From the NCBI GenBank assembly GCA_045586185.1, contig JAZMZV010000142.1, positions 27,980 through 91,979 of the forward strand: a stretch of DNA of 64,000 nt. Reading direction: 5' to 3'. The notes beneath the pieces were generated by a model. That model saw only the letters and a program-made list of their open reading frames with translations, had not been told where the DNA came from and ran no database searches. This document shows, piece by piece, positions 50,133-59,866 of this stretch. Origin of the DNA: RUG11551 sp045586185 (GTDB taxonomy: Bacteria; Planctomycetota; Planctomycetia; Pirellulales; Thermoguttaceae). Positions within the stretch are counted from its first letter, which is position 1; each line of letters begins with the position of its first letter. A program made the position numbers and the translations under genes.

Positions 50133-51044
50133 CTATTCTATAACGGTAATTCCCTGAACCGAAGCCGGACCTTGAGGGTTGCGATACTGCCAGACAACTT
50201 TTTTGTCTCGCGTAATTTCAAACGCCATGGCTCCATGGAAGGAACCGCGATTGGCGGCATAGTTCCCAATAACGAGGTTGCCGTTTTTCCGCTCGACAAT
50301 CGGGCACATCATTGCAATTTCGATCTCCGGAGCGTCCGACTTCTCAAACCGCCAGATTTCTTTCCCGGTTCGATCGAAAATAATCACGTTGTCCAAAAAC
50401 GCGCCGGCAACGGTTCCGTCTTTCAAAACGCAGACGCCAAACGCTGCCGTTCCTTTGTCGCCGCGATACGTTTGAACCAGCTTGCCGTCGAGAGTATACT
50501 CTGCAATGACGTTCAAATTCTTCTGAGCAACCAGAAGCGTTCCCTCGGGCGTGAGGCGAATGTTTCTCATGTTGTGATGAGAGCCGATCTTTTCAGCGTA
50601 CTGACAATCAAACGACGAAACGACTTTTCCCTGCGGATCAATCTCAATAATTTTATTGAGCGTGTTCCAGCCAACAAGCGTATTCCCGTTATCCAACCGA
50701 ATCGCGGAGAAAACGGAATCGTTGCGGCGGTCGTCCGGGCAGTAATGCATGACTTCTTTATTGTCCGGCGTCAGCTCGACAACCGAGTCGCCGTCAGAAA
50801 ACAGAATATTTCCGTTAGGCAGAATCATCCCGTCTCCAGTGTTGCCAACGTCTTGCGTATACGCCTTTGTCTCGACGCCGTCTTTGTCAATAGTCAAAAT
50901 TCGACCGGTACACGCCAGCATGATAGACGCGTCCAGTTTGCCGTCAATGAACTGACTCTGCTTTTCCAGACCGTCGGCTCGGCAAACGCTCGACGCGCAA
51001 AATACACAAAGCAATATCGCGTCAACGCTAAATCGTCTTGACAT
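50133..51044 (-). CDS. Exported beta-propeller protein
   Basis: About 303 residues from the ATG at 51044, which directly precedes a signal peptide (MSRRFSVDAILLCVFCASSVCRA); AAAGG lies seven to nine bases upstream. Earlier in-frame starts add a hydrophilic leader and are unlikely. The rest is made of NHL/PQQ-like blades (GMILPNGNILFSDGDSVVEL, SAIRLDNGNTLVGWNTLNKIIEI, IRLTPEGTLLVAQKNLNVIAEY, NGNLVIGNYAANRG). Similar propellers occur as sensors, sulfotransferases or lactonases; no catalytic signature is seen. It lies between the PP2C-like gene and the coiled-coil membrane gene. Confidence 0.85.
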   Translation of the reverse strand: MSRRFSVDAILLCVFCASSVCRADGLEKQSQFIDGKLDASIMLACTGRILTIDKDGVETKAYTQDVGNTGDGMILPNGNILFSDGDSVVELTPDNKEVMHYCPDDRRNDSVFSAIRLDNGNTLVGWNTLNKIIEIDPQGKVVSSFDCQYAEKIGSHHNMRNIRLTPEGTLLVAQKNLNVIAEYTLDGKLVQTYRGDKGTAAFGVCVLKDGTVAGAFLDNVIIFDRTGKEIWRFEKSDAPEIEIAMMCPIVERKNGNLVIGNYAANRGSFHGAMAFEITRDKKVVWQYRNPQGPASVQGITVIE

Positions 51045-51122
51045 TATCATACCTTTATTTTTATACCCTTTCAAGTTTTTATTGGATATTATAATCTGTT
51101 CAACCATTCTCAATGATTCCGA

Positions 51123-52784
51123 TTACTCATCCTCTTTCCCTTTTTTAAACAAACGCCCAAAAAACTTGGTAACCTTTTCTTTTCCTTTCTTCACAGCTTC
51201 TTTTGCCTGTTCGCCAACAGGTCCGGAAAGCATGTCAGATATTCCTTCTTTCATATCTTTAATCCCTTCCGACATGCCTTTTTGGAACTGATAGCCAAAT
51301 TTGGACTCCTGTTCTCGTTTTCGCTGTTCTTCCTGCTCGATTTCAGCAATTTTCCGCCGTTCCAGTTCCGCCATGTAAGCAGACATCTTTGACTCCGACC
51401 CCGGCTGAGGCTGAGCGACTCTGTATTCTTCCTCGTCAGACTTGGGCGGTTCTATGCGCTGCTCCTGACTTGGGTGAATTCTTTTCTGCGCTGTGGAACC
51501 GGGAGCTGCGGGTTTAGACGCCATTGGTTTAGACGTCATCGGTCTTGGAGCTGTCGGCTTGGACGCAGTTGGTTTAGAACCAGCAGGCTTGGAAGGAGTT
51601 GGTCTGGACGCGGTCGGTTTGGCAGCTGGACGACTGGCGCCAGATGGCGGCGTGCGGAAAGCAGCGCTGTCCGACTTTGGCTTTGAATTCGGAATTCCGA
51701 AATCAGAGTCTATTCCCAACTCGTCTGTCGGCAGCGGCGGGATTTCTGTCGTTTGATGAAATCCGGTTTTAGCGGAAGACGGTTCCGGTTCTGGCTCCGG
51801 CTGAGGAACGGGAGGAATCGGTCGCGGAGGAGCCGGCTGGATTGGAGCTGCGTCAGGGAAATCCAAAAACACGCTGGATACGGAAACCGTCTTGCCCGAC
51901 GGCGCCGGTTGAGCTGGCGGTTCCGGCTTGTACTCTTGCGTAAAGCTGAAACGATTGTCCTCCTGTCGGATTGCAGGCGTCGACGTTTCCACGTTAAACT
52001 CCCTGTCGAGATAAACGTCTGAACCAATGCAGCAAAGCAAAACAGTCGAGTCGTCAATTCGAATTTGCTGTTCCTGACGAATTCGCTCAACCAGTTCGTC
52101 ATACTGCTCCGGAGTTTGATTCCAGAACTCGCGCCAATCCGGAACAGAGCCGTTTTCGCACTGGGACAGAATCCACTGTGACATCGCGTCCGTTGCCAGA
52201 ATTATCCAGTCGCCTTCCGGGGCGACAAAATCAATCGGGACAAAGCTGGCAGTCAAATCGACGCCCAAATTAACGCTTCCGATCAGGGGCGGAGTGGAAT
52301 CAAAATCTGCCGAACGAACAACTGGTATGGATCGAACAAGCCGACCGTTATGAAAATGCATCAAACACGCATCGCCCAGCGCGTATCCATATACTCTGAA
52401 AAAATCCGTATCCAGCGGCGTGTCGTCGTCCAAATCGTCTGGAGTTTCCATTGACTGTTCAATCGTCGCCCAAACCAGCGTTGCAAATGCGCCCGACGCC
52501 ATTTTCGGTTTTTGATACCATGACAGATTGTTCAAATCAATGCCGTTGATCCATTTTTCCCGAACGCGTTCAAGCCATTTCGGAAAATTGAAATGATCCA
52601 TCGGGTCAGGAACGTTCTCGATAACGCTCTGACAAAGAATATTTGACCACGAACTGGAAAACAAAGAACTGGACGCGCCGTCTGAAACGACAACGACGTT
52701 TTGCAGGTCGTCCGCACGCCAGGCGTCTTCATTTGTCCCGTTTTGAGGGTCTTTCGGATGGGAAAATCCTTTGAAAACAAACAT
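51123..52784 (-). CDS. PP2C-like phosphatase with Pro/Ala/Lys-rich linker
   Basis: 553 residues. Residues 1-260 look like a PPM/PP2C domain: NEDAW (Asp20 region), VVSDGASSS (Asp35, Gly36), YGYALGDACLMHF, WIILATDAMSQWI and DDSTVLLCC, which carry the metal-binding Asp positions. Residues about 280-450 are low complexity, with a tandem SKPTASRPTPSKPAG-type repeat. The C-terminal 90 residues form a charged helix (AELERRKIAEIEQEEQRKREQ) and an amphipathic KKGKEKVTKFFGRLFKKGK end that could bind membranes. It probably reverses phosphorylation by the kinase at 59867, as in other kinase-PP2C-vWA gene sets. Phosphatase activity is inferred. Confidence 0.85.
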   Translation of the reverse strand: MFVFKGFSHPKDPQNGTNEDAWRADDLQNVVVVSDGASSSLFSSSWSNILCQSVIENVPDPMDHFNFPKWLERVREKWINGIDLNNLSWYQKPKMASGAFATLVWATIEQSMETPDDLDDDTPLDTDFFRVYGYALGDACLMHFHNGRLVRSIPVVRSADFDSTPPLIGSVNLGVDLTASFVPIDFVAPEGDWIILATDAMSQWILSQCENGSVPDWREFWNQTPEQYDELVERIRQEQQIRIDDSTVLLCCIGSDVYLDREFNVETSTPAIRQEDNRFSFTQEYKPEPPAQPAPSGKTVSVSSVFLDFPDAAPIQPAPPRPIPPVPQPEPEPEPSSAKTGFHQTTEIPPLPTDELGIDSDFGIPNSKPKSDSAAFRTPPSGASRPAAKPTASRPTPSKPAGSKPTASKPTAPRPMTSKPMASKPAAPGSTAQKRIHPSQEQRIEPPKSDEEEYRVAQPQPGSESKMSAYMAELERRKIAEIEQEEQRKREQESKFGYQFQKGMSEGIKDMKEGISDMLSGPVGEQAKEAVKKGKEKVTKFFGRLFKKGKEDE

Positions 52785-52882
52785 GATTGATTATAAATGC
52801 CTGCTGTTACAAGCTGCATATTGGGAATGACGCGATTGCGTTTATTTCCCTGCCCTTTTTTAAATTTGATTTCCAAACAAGC

Positions 52883-53740
52883 TCAACGCAAGCCCGGAGC
52901 CGCCTGAGTTCCCATGTTAAGGAACTGAATCAGACAGACCATGTCGGCGTTAAACGCCATCCCGCGAGCCCCGCGCTGAAGCGGAAGCCCTTCTGCAATC
53001 GCGTGATTGAAAAACGGTTCCGGCAAAATGCTCGACATCTCATAAAGATACTGAGCCAGCATGTCCGGCAATCCATAAGGATTGGCAGGAAACATAAACC
53101 CGGGAACCGGCGTTGAAGAAAGGTGACAGTTAAACAAAAGGACGTTGCCGTCCATCGTCGACAAACGCGTCAGCGCCTGAGCGTACGGACGCGGGTCGCC
53201 ATCCTGGGATTCGCCGTCTGTAATGTGAACGACAATGGGCGGAAAGCTGTATCGATGCTGATTAATCCACTCGGTAAGCGTTTGGTGAGCCGTGTAAAGC
53301 ATGTTGCACATCGGCGTTCCGCCTTCACAGCATGGGTCAACCCAAACCGGACATTCGTTGGGAATTTCAAACGTCTGTCCTGTCGTCGGGTCTTGAATGT
53401 ACTGAATTCTCTGCTCAATTCGCGCGGGATTCATGCCGATGTCGCGAATGGATACAATCGGGCTTCCCGCCAACGGTCCCTGCAGCGCTGGAGCGATAAT
53501 CGGCTGGCCGTACGAATTGGTGCGGTAGCCAAAAACGCCGATATCCATCCAGTCTTTGATGCCCTGATCTCCAGAGGCGCGAATTGTCATATTTTGCAGC
53601 CACGAGTTAATCGCGTTGCAAAGTTCGTCACACTTTCGATGTTGGCTGCCGCCAAGCGGTTCGCACATTGAATATGACTGATCCAGCAGAAACAAAAAGC
53701 AAGCTTTGTTCTGCCGACTGATTTCCATTTTATAAGGCAT
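52883..53740 (-). CDS. von Willebrand factor A (vWA) domain protein
   Basis: 285 residues, essentially a single vWA domain with a complete MIDAS: Asp20, Ser22 and Ser24 in FLLDQSYSM, Thr142 in EGGTPMC, and Asp175 in VHITDGESQDGD. There are several Cys residues (CEPLGG, CDELC, CPVWVDPCCEGG, MCN) that might pair. It has no signal peptide. Cytoplasmic vWA proteins of this kind bind divalent metal and a partner protein, often phosphorylation-dependent, and travel with PP2C and kinase genes in ternary systems. It is flanked by the PP2C-like gene and a membrane protein, all in one direction. Confidence 0.9.
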   Translation of the reverse strand: MPYKMEISRQNKACFLFLLDQSYSMCEPLGGSQHRKCDELCNAINSWLQNMTIRASGDQGIKDWMDIGVFGYRTNSYGQPIIAPALQGPLAGSPIVSIRDIGMNPARIEQRIQYIQDPTTGQTFEIPNECPVWVDPCCEGGTPMCNMLYTAHQTLTEWINQHRYSFPPIVVHITDGESQDGDPRPYAQALTRLSTMDGNVLLFNCHLSSTPVPGFMFPANPYGLPDMLAQYLYEMSSILPEPFFNHAIAEGLPLQRGARGMAFNADMVCLIQFLNMGTQAAPGLR

Positions 53741-53781
53741 GGTTGTTAGTAATTGTTAATTGGTTGTTGTAGGTAACGATT

Positions 53782-55242
53782 TTATTTCAATATTTCTTCC
53801 AGTTGAGGACGAATTTCCGGAGCGGAAATCTGCTCGGCGGCTTTAATCGCCCCGGCAAACGAAACCCCAGACACGTTTTCCGTCTTTCGATGCATTTCCA
53901 GTTCATTGCATTTTGCAATAAATCGAGACCAGGCGTCTGGACTGCTGACGTTGTCCAGCAAGAGCTTCCGCTCCTTATTGTACGTGTTTACCAGTCTCTT
54001 TGCCATCGTCGAACGCGGAGAGATAATAAAATCTTCCGCTTTATACATCAGTTCATTCCCCTCGGAATCCGTCATCTGATTGGCGTCTTTAAAATACTTG
54101 TATCCGATAATTTGACGATCGTCGTCTCGAACCGTTATAAATCCGCCCGTCAGTTCCGTTCCGTCTTTGAGCTTGGCGTAAAACGTCATCGGCGGTTCGT
54201 TAAGAGTTTTCTCGGCGATACCGGATTTAATCAAACGAATCACTTCGCTTTTCAACGCTGACCGAACAGCCGGATCGTTGTTGGTTTCCAGAATTTTTGC
54301 CGCCGCCTGAACTCTGCCTGCAAACGATTTCGGCGCGTCGTAGTACGCCTGAATCTGCGATTTAACAGACGAACTGATTGCAGGGGAATCGTCGGCGTCT
54401 TCTGAACTGCCGCCCATTTCTTCGTACTGTTCCTGCCATTGACGATATTTACGTTTTTGAGCGTCGCTCAGTTCGTCAGAATTTTTGACGCGTTCCAGCA
54501 GCGACCCCAGCTTTTGCTTTTGACTTGCCGCCGAATCCGATTGGAGAATTCTTTCTATCTCGTCTTCCGACGTGTAAAACGCGCAGCGATTGAGCATCAT
54601 GGAAACATTCGCCTTGACCGCTACCGAGGTGTAATTTTCGTAATCGTCTGTGAGCTGCTTGCAAAATCGAGCGCAGACAAGCCATTTGCCCTGATCAAAG
54701 GCGTTTCGCGCATCCGTTAAAATCTGAGTCGCTTCGTTCTCTTTTTGCAGACGTTCAATTTTAACTTCGATATCTCTCTGCAAGGCGGAAATCTGACGAT
54801 AGACGCTATCCTGCGCATCCGTCCCGCTTTTAAGCGTTGCCAAAAAGCTGCGAACGTCGTTTTGAAGTTTGAACATTTCGTTTATGTCCTGACTTTCCAA
54901 ATGACGCTGCGATTCCAAAAAACGCTGCGTATTGAAAAACACGTCTCCCCACTGACGGGAATAATCCGGCATCTCGCCCCAAGCCGTGTTTTCCGCCGAC
55001 ATGCCGCGCATAATTGGAGGAACCGGGCTGCTAAGCAGACTGTCTTTTGCCAAAATATCCGACGCGTTATCAAGAGATCTCAATTCTCTTGACGTTCTTT
55101 CGACAACCTCGACGGTTTTCGTAAAATGGTCGGCTTTAACGTCAGGCTTCCACGGACGAACGAGCGTCATGTCCAACAGCGCAAGTATCGTCAATAACGC
55201 CAGAGGGATCGCTCCCAAAACGATGAAAAACAAACTCTTCAT
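53782..55242 (-). CDS. Single-span membrane protein with coiled coil, system component of unknown function
   Basis: 486 residues. An N-terminal membrane anchor (MKSLFFIVLGAIPLALLTILALLDM) is followed by a mostly alpha-helical domain with predicted coiled coils near 95-170 and 215-260 (KQKLGSLLERVKNSDELSDAQKRKYRQWQEQYEEM). A compact C-terminal half has KLKDGTELTGGFITVRDDDRQIIGYKYF and DFIISPRSTMAKRLV. I know no family. It sits between the vWA gene and the GAP1-like gene and may be the scaffold linking them at the membrane. Gaps to both neighbours are short (41 and 60 bp). Confidence 0.82.
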   Translation of the reverse strand: MKSLFFIVLGAIPLALLTILALLDMTLVRPWKPDVKADHFTKTVEVVERTSRELRSLDNASDILAKDSLLSSPVPPIMRGMSAENTAWGEMPDYSRQWGDVFFNTQRFLESQRHLESQDINEMFKLQNDVRSFLATLKSGTDAQDSVYRQISALQRDIEVKIERLQKENEATQILTDARNAFDQGKWLVCARFCKQLTDDYENYTSVAVKANVSMMLNRCAFYTSEDEIERILQSDSAASQKQKLGSLLERVKNSDELSDAQKRKYRQWQEQYEEMGGSSEDADDSPAISSSVKSQIQAYYDAPKSFAGRVQAAAKILETNNDPAVRSALKSEVIRLIKSGIAEKTLNEPPMTFYAKLKDGTELTGGFITVRDDDRQIIGYKYFKDANQMTDSEGNELMYKAEDFIISPRSTMAKRLVNTYNKERKLLLDNVSSPDAWSRFIAKCNELEMHRKTENVSGVSFAGAIKAAEQISAPEIRPQLEEILK

Positions 55243-55302
55243 AATTAAAATTCCATATATAAATTATAATTAAAACTCAAATTTGAAACGCCGCAAAACC
55301 GA

Positions 55303-58300
55303 TTACTGAGCAAGCATCGTTTCCATATCGCCAGCAGTCAATTCATAATAAATTGTATACTGCTTTTTCGATTCAACGTTTTTAACAGTAGCCCAGTTGG
55401 TTTCAAATATCTTTTCAGGATTCTGTTTATTGACAAATTTGAATTTAACCATGCATGTAACAGTTTGAGGAATAATATCGAAATCGCACGTCGCTTGCGG
55501 TCCGGACGACGCCGGTTTAGTCAACACGGATTTAGAGCCGACAACGGAAACCTGAACCATCTGGCATTCAATCGAATAATTATTCTGGAACGAACTTCGG
55601 AATCTGTTGTAGGATTGAGTGTCTTTTGTAACGCCGGCATTTCTGCAGATCACAACAAGCGAACCAATAACGCCTGCGCGAGTAATTGACTGCGGTTTAT
55701 TTGTCGGCTGCGACCAGGAGCCTGCCAAGGGGCTTTCCTGTTCATCGTCGCTAAACATCAAAGCTGACGTGTTCATTTTGGGCTTGGCGGGATCGGACGC
55801 CGCAGGCGCGGTTCCTGCTGCGCCTGTTTCAGTCTTTTTCTGAACGGAAGACGAATTTCTTGGCTTGATTCTAACCGATTGAGGCTTCTCTTTTTCAGTC
55901 GGTTCGGCAAACGGATCGGGAATGTCTTCAAAATCTGAATCGTCTTCCACCGCTGGATTCTCCGGTTCCACAGCCGGAACCGGCGTTTGTTTCTCCGGAA
56001 CAAGTTCGCTGTCCGCCGGATTGTCTAACCCGGAATCGTCATTGACGTCCGCAGCGTTGTTTGCGTCAGCAGGCGGATTTTTCGGCTTTGCAGCGGCGAA
56101 CGGATCCAAATCATTGGCGTCGGAATCCGCCGTCGGAGCGTCTGACTCAACAGGAGTCCCGTTTTCCTCGTCAACCGGAACGGGATCTGTTACAAGCTCT
56201 TTTGTCGGCAAACTTAGATCGCCTGTAAATCCGCCGGTGCGATAGAGGACAAATGCGCTCTGTTTGAGATGTTTCAAAATCTCGGACAAATTCTTTTGCG
56301 CATCAGCGTCCGCCCGTTCCTGTTCGACGGCTTCCAGATTGGTTAACCGTTCAATTTCCTTTTCCAGCAAACCGTAAACTTCATTTGCTTTATTAACAAC
56401 CAGCTCGCGCTGACGTTCGTACGCTTCAATCGCCAGACGATTTTCCTCAACGGCGCTTTGGTACTCCTCGTCAGTCTTGAAATCCTTTTTATTGGGAGCT
56501 TCCGGAGCGGTTTCCGCTATTGGAATCCCCACCATGACGCCCATGCGGCTGATACGCTTTTTCTTCGCGTTTTCCGGGACGTCGGCTCGATTGTACTCTC
56601 TGAGTTCATAGCCCAAATCTTTATATTCAATCTGACGCTGTTCCAAATCAGACGCGGCTTTTTTCTTGTCGTTTTTATCGAAATGAACTTTCTTTCCCTT
56701 AACCGACAAAACCATTTTGACGGTCGTCGGCTCCGGCTCCAGGCTGACGTAACACTCTTCCAACCCCAGCGTCTTTTCCAAATCGGTCAGACGATATTGC
56801 GTAACCGGATTTTGAGGATCAAAGACGTCGCCGGCGCCCCAGCGAACGACTTTGTCCTGGAAGACAAAAAAGCCGGGACCCAGTTTCAAGTTGGACATAT
56901 TCACCGTGTCAATCAGCCCTGCCTGAACGAGGTCTAAAACGCCGTTTTCATCCAGCGGTCGTTCAATTCCCTCTGTCGGCAAATTATACGCTTTGCCCTG
57001 AACCCGCTTCATCGGTTCTCGAAGCGAATCTTTAATCGACGCAATATCCAGATCCGTTTTAGAAGGAAGCGACGCCAGCTTTGACATGACGCCTGGATTC
57101 TTTTTCAGACCCGCCACCAGCGATTGAGCCATCGAATCCACTTCGTCCTGTTCCGGGTCAATTTCGTATTTATCGCCGTATTCCGGGGCGTCGTCCCAGA
57201 CAATCGGAGCAATCGCTTTTGGCGCTTTATTAGCAGAAGCGTCTGGCGATTCCTGATTATCTGTTACAAATTCATCTTCAGCGACGCTGTCTGTTTTAAC
57301 GTTATTCTTCAAATCCTGAGTTTCTTTTTGACGTTCAGACGCCGCTTTCTTTTCCAAGTCCGAATCAGACGTTTTGTCCTTCTGAGCGGTATTTGTTTTG
57401 TCGACAAACAAACCGTCTTCCGCTTTCGGGAAAAACAGATCCATATTGATCAAAACCAGAAGCGTGATGAGTAAAATCGCTCCCAGACCAATCGACAAAT
57501 ACATGGTTTGCTTTTTGTTAAGAGCAAACTTCTTTTTCTTTTCCGTCTCGACAGGGGGAGCGGCGACCTCGGCAGGGTCGGTTTTTACCGGACGAACGAC
57601 GGCGTCGTGAGAGCCGACGATTCGTTCGACAAAAGTTCCCAAAGTCGGCTTGGACTTTGCCCATTGACCGTCTTCAAAAAAGCTGACCGTCTTTTCCCAA
57701 AGACGCTCATTTCGAGGCGTAATCGGCGGCAAGAATTGTTTGAACCCGTCCTGAGCCGGAAAGAGCGAGGCAACAACATGCTGCAAGAACTCTTTTCGCT
57801 TTTCCGGCGCACGTTCCTGAGATTCCTTATCCGGCGCGGCAACCGAAAAATCCGTAACAAGCTTTTTCATCAGGTCGTCGAGAGCCTCGGCGTTCCCCGT
57901 CCCGTCGCCCTGCTGATCCAAAATGGACTGCGCCGTTGCCTTGAACGACGTCCAACAGTTCGCCCGCTTCGCCTTGTCTTCAGACATCAAATGCGACCCG
58001 GCGGAAAGCGTTTGGATATAATCGTTGAATTCCGGCAAGAAGGCTTCAAACTGCGTTGACAGCTCGTCCAGCTTTTTGCCCATCGCCGACGACTGAGTGG
58101 GATATTCGGCATAATAGCGTTCAGACCCGAACTTGAACAAATCGATCAAGTCTCGCATGGTCAGCTTTTCGATACGATTGTTCAAAAAGGCGACGTCCCC
58201 GCCGTGATACGCCACACATTGCGTTAAGGCGGCAACTAACGGCAAACGATACTGCTGAACGTAACGATTCCAAAACGCGCCCAATCGCGGAGCGTCCAGC

Positions 58301-59865
58301 TTTACCAGCAGTTTGGACAGCAGCGCCGTTTGCGTCCCTTCAAAAACGCTCTTTTCCGAATCCGGAGGAAGAGAGCCGTCTGCGTCTATGTGACGAAGCA
58401 GCATTGTCGTCTTTGCGGACTCGGACGCGTTGGCAGACGTCAGCCAGGAACCGACAAACTCTTTCGGAAGCGTTTTGAGCAGGTGTAACACAACCAGATT
58501 GGACTTCGGGTCTGTCGACTGCGTTCCCAGCAATTCCAGAATCATCAAATGGGCTTGCGTACCAACAACCAACTTGAGCTTATCGGCAACGTTGGTCTCG
58601 TCAATATCAAGCTGAGAGAGCCCCTGAATGAGCTGTTTTTGAAGCAGTTCCGCCGCCGAATGACTTTGACGCCAAATCGGGACGACGTCCGGGCTGAACG
58701 AGCGGTTTAGATAAACGACGTCAGCAGGGTTCCCCTGTGCAATTAGTCTCAACGTCAAGCCGACCTGATGAGTCAAAACAAACTCCGTTGCGATAACCGC
58801 GTCCGGATTTCCGCCCGGCTTGAGCCCCATGGCGGCGGAAAGCTGCTGAAGCGCGCTCACGCCCGCCCACGAGTTGGTCTTCAGACGATTTAAAATGGTT
58901 TTGGTATAAGAACATTCGCCCTTTTCCGACAGCGGGTACTGAACCGATTCCCCCGGCAAAGCTGGCAGAAAAACCACAGAGGGTTTCGCTTCCAGCGGGC
59001 TTTGACGTCCGGTAAAAACGTTGAAAACGAAATGCCCTGTATACATTTCAGACGGCAAATCGTTTTTCAGCGGATTGAAAAACGTCGTCGCGCACAGACG
59101 CCCGGGAAAGTCCATCGGCGCGCTTTCATACGTGGAAAACGCTGCGTGAGTTCCCCATCCGCCAGGCGCCAGGCGCAGCGCTCCGTAATAGAACAACGCC
59201 GCCGTATCGGAATCGGCAACCAGAATAATCTTTTTTGACGCGTCTTTCCAGACCGACAACGCGCCTGTAAAGAATTGCTCAAACAGTTCTGGACGAATAA
59301 CCTTTTCTTCGCCGTTGACAGAGGTTTTCCATTCCGTCTTCCCGCTAATCCAGTTTTCAAAAACGGCATCGGAAATCGGGCTGCCGTCAGTCAGCGGCAT
59401 AACAGAAGCCATGTCCAGCATCGGCAGCGATGCAGGAACGTCGTCGCCGTCTGTCGTGCGCCAGAATTTGGAATTGTACATCTGCAAAACCGTTCGGCTT
59501 GCCCAGGGCTTTTCTCCGTCGCCGCACAATACGTGAGCGAAATAGGAACCCGGACGCCCGGCGGAATCTTCTTTTCGATACGATACGCAGCCAATAACAG
59601 GGCGGCCGTCCACCGATGGAAGATAGAAGAATCGACGCGGGAATTTCTCTGCGGCAATATCTGAAACGGATCCGTCCATTGGCAGATGATAATACATCTG
59701 GGATTCAATTGTCGAATAGATTTTCCGAGCGTCTTCTGTCTCTGCCGACGCGCTTCGAACGGAATATCCCAGCGGAACCGACGCCCGTTCCGGGGCTTTG
59801 TCTTCCGCTGAACTGAAAAACGACGATCCGCGCGTGCAGTGCGTTATGTAAAGTTGATGTGCCAT
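55303..59865 (-). CDS. Giant GAP1-like (GTPase-associated protein) membrane protein
   Basis: 1520 residues. The N-terminal about 330 residues (QLYITHCTRGSSF, YFAHVLCGDGEKPWASRTVLQMYNSKFWRT, MPLTDGSPISDAVFENWISG) match my memory of the GAP1-N2 domain, the N-terminal part of 'GTPase-associated protein 1' found beside GTPases in NTP-dependent conflict systems. Residues about 330-760 are helical. One membrane span lies at about 788-811 (MYLSIGLGAILLITLLVLINMD). Beyond it the chain continues for 700 residues with helical, Asp/Glu/Pro-rich segments (VPAVEPENPAVEDDSDFEDIPDPFAEP) and a C-terminal globular end (NYSIECQMVQVSVVG..). It begins one base after the kinase stop. Domain name from memory; function of this protein is not known. 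Confidence 0.85.
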   Translation of the reverse strand: MAHQLYITHCTRGSSFFSSAEDKAPERASVPLGYSVRSASAETEDARKIYSTIESQMYYHLPMDGSVSDIAAEKFPRRFFYLPSVDGRPVIGCVSYRKEDSAGRPGSYFAHVLCGDGEKPWASRTVLQMYNSKFWRTTDGDDVPASLPMLDMASVMPLTDGSPISDAVFENWISGKTEWKTSVNGEEKVIRPELFEQFFTGALSVWKDASKKIILVADSDTAALFYYGALRLAPGGWGTHAAFSTYESAPMDFPGRLCATTFFNPLKNDLPSEMYTGHFVFNVFTGRQSPLEAKPSVVFLPALPGESVQYPLSEKGECSYTKTILNRLKTNSWAGVSALQQLSAAMGLKPGGNPDAVIATEFVLTHQVGLTLRLIAQGNPADVVYLNRSFSPDVVPIWRQSHSAAELLQKQLIQGLSQLDIDETNVADKLKLVVGTQAHLMILELLGTQSTDPKSNLVVLHLLKTLPKEFVGSWLTSANASESAKTTMLLRHIDADGSLPPDSEKSVFEGTQTALLSKLLVKLDAPRLGAFWNRYVQQYRLPLVAALTQCVAYHGGDVAFLNNRIEKLTMRDLIDLFKFGSERYYAEYPTQSSAMGKKLDELSTQFEAFLPEFNDYIQTLSAGSHLMSEDKAKRANCWTSFKATAQSILDQQGDGTGNAEALDDLMKKLVTDFSVAAPDKESQERAPEKRKEFLQHVVASLFPAQDGFKQFLPPITPRNERLWEKTVSFFEDGQWAKSKPTLGTFVERIVGSHDAVVRPVKTDPAEVAAPPVETEKKKKFALNKKQTMYLSIGLGAILLITLLVLINMDLFFPKAEDGLFVDKTNTAQKDKTSDSDLEKKAASERQKETQDLKNNVKTDSVAEDEFVTDNQESPDASANKAPKAIAPIVWDDAPEYGDKYEIDPEQDEVDSMAQSLVAGLKKNPGVMSKLASLPSKTDLDIASIKDSLREPMKRVQGKAYNLPTEGIERPLDENGVLDLVQAGLIDTVNMSNLKLGPGFFVFQDKVVRWGAGDVFDPQNPVTQYRLTDLEKTLGLEECYVSLEPEPTTVKMVLSVKGKKVHFDKNDKKKAASDLEQRQIEYKDLGYELREYNRADVPENAKKKRISRMGVMVGIPIAETAPEAPNKKDFKTDEEYQSAVEENRLAIEAYERQRELVVNKANEVYGLLEKEIERLTNLEAVEQERADADAQKNLSEILKHLKQSAFVLYRTGGFTGDLSLPTKELVTDPVPVDEENGTPVESDAPTADSDANDLDPFAAAKPKNPPADANNAADVNDDSGLDNPADSELVPEKQTPVPAVEPENPAVEDDSDFEDIPDPFAEPTEKEKPQSVRIKPRNSSSVQKKTETGAAGTAPAASDPAKPKMNTSALMFSDDEQESPLAGSWSQPTNKPQSITRAGVIGSLVVICRNAGVTKDTQSYNRFRSSFQNNYSIECQMVQVSVVGSKSVLTKPASSGPQATCDFDIIPQTVTCMVKFKFVNKQNPEKIFETNWATVKNVESKKQYTIYYELTAGDMETMLAQ

Positions 59866-59866
59866 A

